From: JBBATK01 sp040398805
GTDB lineage: Bacteria; Bacteroidota; Ignavibacteria; Kapaibacteriales; NICIL-2
Reading direction: 5' to 3'
Assembly (NCBI GenBank): GCA_040398805.1
Contig: JBBATK010000007.1
Span: 53,760 to 117,759 of the forward strand
DNA length: 64,000 nt
Below are positions 62,487-64,000 of the stretch, in pieces (within the stretch, counting starts at the first letter, position 1; the number at the start of each line of letters is the position of its first letter). The notes beneath the pieces are model-generated. The model searched no databases and was not told the origin of the DNA. It saw only the letters and a program-made list of their open reading frames with translations. The translations under genes and the position numbers were made by a program.

Positions 62487-63533
62487 TCAGGCTGACGATT
62501 CATCGGCGCTTTTCGCGTCCGCCCGTTTCTTCCCTTTTTCCATGGTGCTCACGAGGAACGAGCGGAGCAGGTCGGGTTCGTGGCACACGGTACGGATACG
62601 GAGGACGACGACCTCGAGAGCCGCTTCGTGGAACCGGCCAAGCAACCCCAATAGCTTCGTCAGATCCTTCTCGGTCGTCAGCACGGTGGTGCACTGCGTG
62701 CGACGACATTCGGCGATGACCTCGTCGACATCCTTCTCGGTGAAGGCATGATGATCGCGGTATTCCGCGTGATGCGCAACGGCGACGTCGTACTCGGCGC
62801 AGGTACGGACCACGCGGGAGGCATGGGCGATGGCGGTGAGGAGGACGACGCGTCCGGGCGGCGGAACGGGCGCCTCATCGTGCGACACCCCATGTCGCAC
62901 CCATGCCTCCACCTCGGTATGGACATGGATGAGGGGCGCCGTGGAATACCCGCGGATCTCCTCATCGTCGACGCCGGGGGTGCACACGACGAGCGAGGCG
63001 CGGCGGAGGGACGTGAGAGGTTCGCGAAGGAGGCCGGCGGGCATGACGCGGGGGTGGTCCAGGGTGGGTCGGTCGACGAGGACGATATCGGCATCGCGGG
63101 CCAGGTGTCGGTGTTGGAAACCGTCATCAAGGATGATCACATCCACCGCGGGGTAGAGTCGTTCCACCCGCGTGCACCCCAGCAGGCGGTGTTCGGCGGC
63201 GACGGTGACGGTGCCGGGAAGGGCGCGGGCGATCATGAGGAGTTCATCGCCGGCGGTGGCGGCATCGGTGAGGATGCGGTCGTGATCGGCCACGACGACG
63301 ACGCCGCGGGACCGACGTCCGTACCCGCGGGACACGACGGCGGGGGTATGGCCCAGGTCGCGGAGCAGGCGTGCGAGGAGGATGACGAAGGGCGACTTCC
63401 CTGTTCCGCCCATGGACACATTGCCCACGCTGACAACGGGGAGCGCGGCATGGTGCACGCCTTTGCCCGCGTCGAAACCGCGGTTCCGTCGGGCGACGAC
63501 CATTCCGTAGAGCGTAGAGAGCAGGTGGCGCAT
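62487..63533 (-). CDS. lpxK: Tetraacyldisaccharide 4'-kinase
   Basis: LpxK phosphorylates the lipid A disaccharide at the inner membrane. The 348-residue protein has the family P-loop VGNVSMGGTGKSPFVI, SRGYGRRSRG, the DE-like ILDDGFQHRHLARDADIVLVD and the N-terminal membrane-associated helix (HLLSTLYGMVVARRN). The last ~30 residues are Lys/Glu-rich. A near-consensus TAGTTTTC box lies only 5 bases before the ATG, so the transcript may be leaderless. Confidence 0.95.
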   Translation of the reverse strand: MRHLLSTLYGMVVARRNRGFDAGKGVHHAALPVVSVGNVSMGGTGKSPFVILLARLLRDLGHTPAVVSRGYGRRSRGVVVVADHDRILTDAATAGDELLMIARALPGTVTVAAEHRLLGCTRVERLYPAVDVIILDDGFQHRHLARDADIVLVDRPTLDHPRVMPAGLLREPLTSLRRASLVVCTPGVDDEEIRGYSTAPLIHVHTEVEAWVRHGVSHDEAPVPPPGRVVLLTAIAHASRVVRTCAEYDVAVAHHAEYRDHHAFTEKDVDEVIAECRRTQCTTVLTTEKDLTKLLGLLGRFHEAALEVVVLRIRTVCHEPDLLRSFLVSTMEKGKKRADAKSADESSA

Positions 63534-63538
63534 GAGGG

Positions 63539-63546
63539 GAAAACTA
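63539..63546 (-). promoter_or_regulatory. Near-consensus -7 box for lpxK
   Basis: TAGTTTTC on the minus strand has one mismatch to TAnnTTTG and ends 5 bases before the lpxK ATG. Confidence 0.35.
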
Positions 63547-63591
63547 CGAAGCGGGGGCGCATGGTGGAAGGGCGCGGCGGCTGGGAGGAAT

Positions 63592-63616
63592 AAAAAAAGG
63601 GAGCTTTGCAGCTCCC
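63592..63616 (-). terminator. Intrinsic terminator after the T9SS gene
   Basis: On the minus strand GGGAGCT-gcaa-AGCTCCC forms a 7-bp stem followed by seven T. It lies about 58 bases after the stop at 63674 and separates that gene from lpxK. Confidence 0.88.
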
Positions 63617-63673
63617 CTTTGGATTGGTCTTTCGATGTGTCGCCACACCGAGCGTATGGTCCCGAGCCGCGTC

Positions 63674-64000
63674 TTAGCGGACGAGGGTCATGGACTTGGT
63701 ATCGACGATCTTGCCATCGACGACGAGAGCGTACTGATACACGCCCGAGGTGAACTCAGACATGCTGAGGACGACCTTGGATTGTACACCACGATCGGCA
63801 AGAACCACGCGACGGAGTTCGTTGGAACCGTTATCGCTGATGACGAGTTCCGCAGCGTTCACACCCTTGGGGATGAAGTACGGGATGCTCGTGACACCTT
63901 CGAAGGGGTTCGGCACGTTCTGACCGATGGTTGCGGGCTTGATGTCGACAACGGTGACGTTGCCTGCATCGATGACGGGGATATCGGACGCCGATGCCTT
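63674..64000 (-). CDS. T9SS-sorted protein, C-terminal part
   Basis: The frame is open to the window edge at 64000, so the N-terminal part lies outside. The visible 108 residues are a type A sorting domain: GQNVPNPFEGVTSIPYFIPK, then beta strands with AELVISDNGSNELRRVVL and the ending TSGVYQYALVVDGKIVDTKSMTLV (split by eye). The protein is exported through the type IX system. A terminator follows the gene. Confidence 0.85.
   Translation of the reverse strand, partial: KASASDIPVIDAGNVTVVDIKPATIGQNVPNPFEGVTSIPYFIPKGVNAAELVISDNGSNELRRVVLADRGVQSKVVLSMSEFTSGVYQYALVVDGKIVDTKSMTLVR

Overview
The window looks like part of a chromosome from a Gram-negative bacterium of the Bacteroidota/Chlorobiota superphylum. 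A Candidatus Kapabacteria-like lineage is my best guess (inference, not proven). The main reasons are: C-terminal type IX secretion (T9SS) sorting domains at 1-888, 47722-49908 and 63674-64000; a short primary sigma factor of the MRxxKQYTNRES type; lipid A genes (lpxH, lpxK); OmpA and beta-barrel proteins; a DUF4175/DUF4159 pair; and repeated Bacteroidota-type -7 promoter boxes (TAnnTTTG) upstream of genes. GC content is high by eye. Gene density is high, most genes are on the minus strand, and many neighbours overlap by 4 bases (ATGA). No rRNA, tRNA, CRISPR array, insertion sequence or prophage was recognised.

Layout. 1-10.4 kb: end of a secreted beta-propeller protein, lpxH, a recN-phnC-phnE operon, an AI-2E-type permease plus cell-wall amidase, a bacilliredoxin and panC. 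10.4-19.9 kb: a coupled set (outer-membrane-like protein, archaeal-type Ogg2 DNA glycosylase, SET-domain protein), a P2-type cation ATPase, then rsmG-DUF4159-DUF4175. 20-31.8 kb: a GT2 glycosyltransferase, an ACT-containing malic enzyme, a DUF5117-type zinc metalloprotease, ftsQ-ftsA-ftsZ, a HisA-like barrel, ruvA and threonine aldolase. 31.8-41.5 kb: a repeat-tailed hypothetical protein, fumC-SDR-TPR, an outer membrane protein, and glyS-ctpA-PIN protein-rpoD.

41.7-53.9 kb: nuoF-nadD-sugar-type permease, rluE, a double-OmpA protein, an IgGFc-binding-like T9SS protein, a GT4 glycosyltransferase and secG, with uvrC divergent. 53.9-64 kb: an AlkB-type monooxygenase, a VWA protein, a small membrane protein and lolD, with an RsmB/NOP methyltransferase and a HAD phosphatase on the other strand. 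These are followed by a 100-N gap, a Clp-fold (SDH family) protease with a small partner, a polytopic membrane protein, a class I glutamine amidotransferase, a 13-bp tandem repeat broken by a second 100-N gap, lpxK, and the tail of another T9SS protein.

Most of the content is housekeeping: division, envelope, translation, DNA repair and central metabolism. The parts most worth a second look are the SET/Ogg2 operon, the small-ORF/Clp-fold protease pair with a strong Shine-Dalgarno next to a gap, a PIN protein with an AbrB-like N-terminus, a HisA paralogue lacking catalytic residues, and transporter genes separated from their usual partners (phnCE without phnD, a MalG-like permease without MalF or a binding protein).
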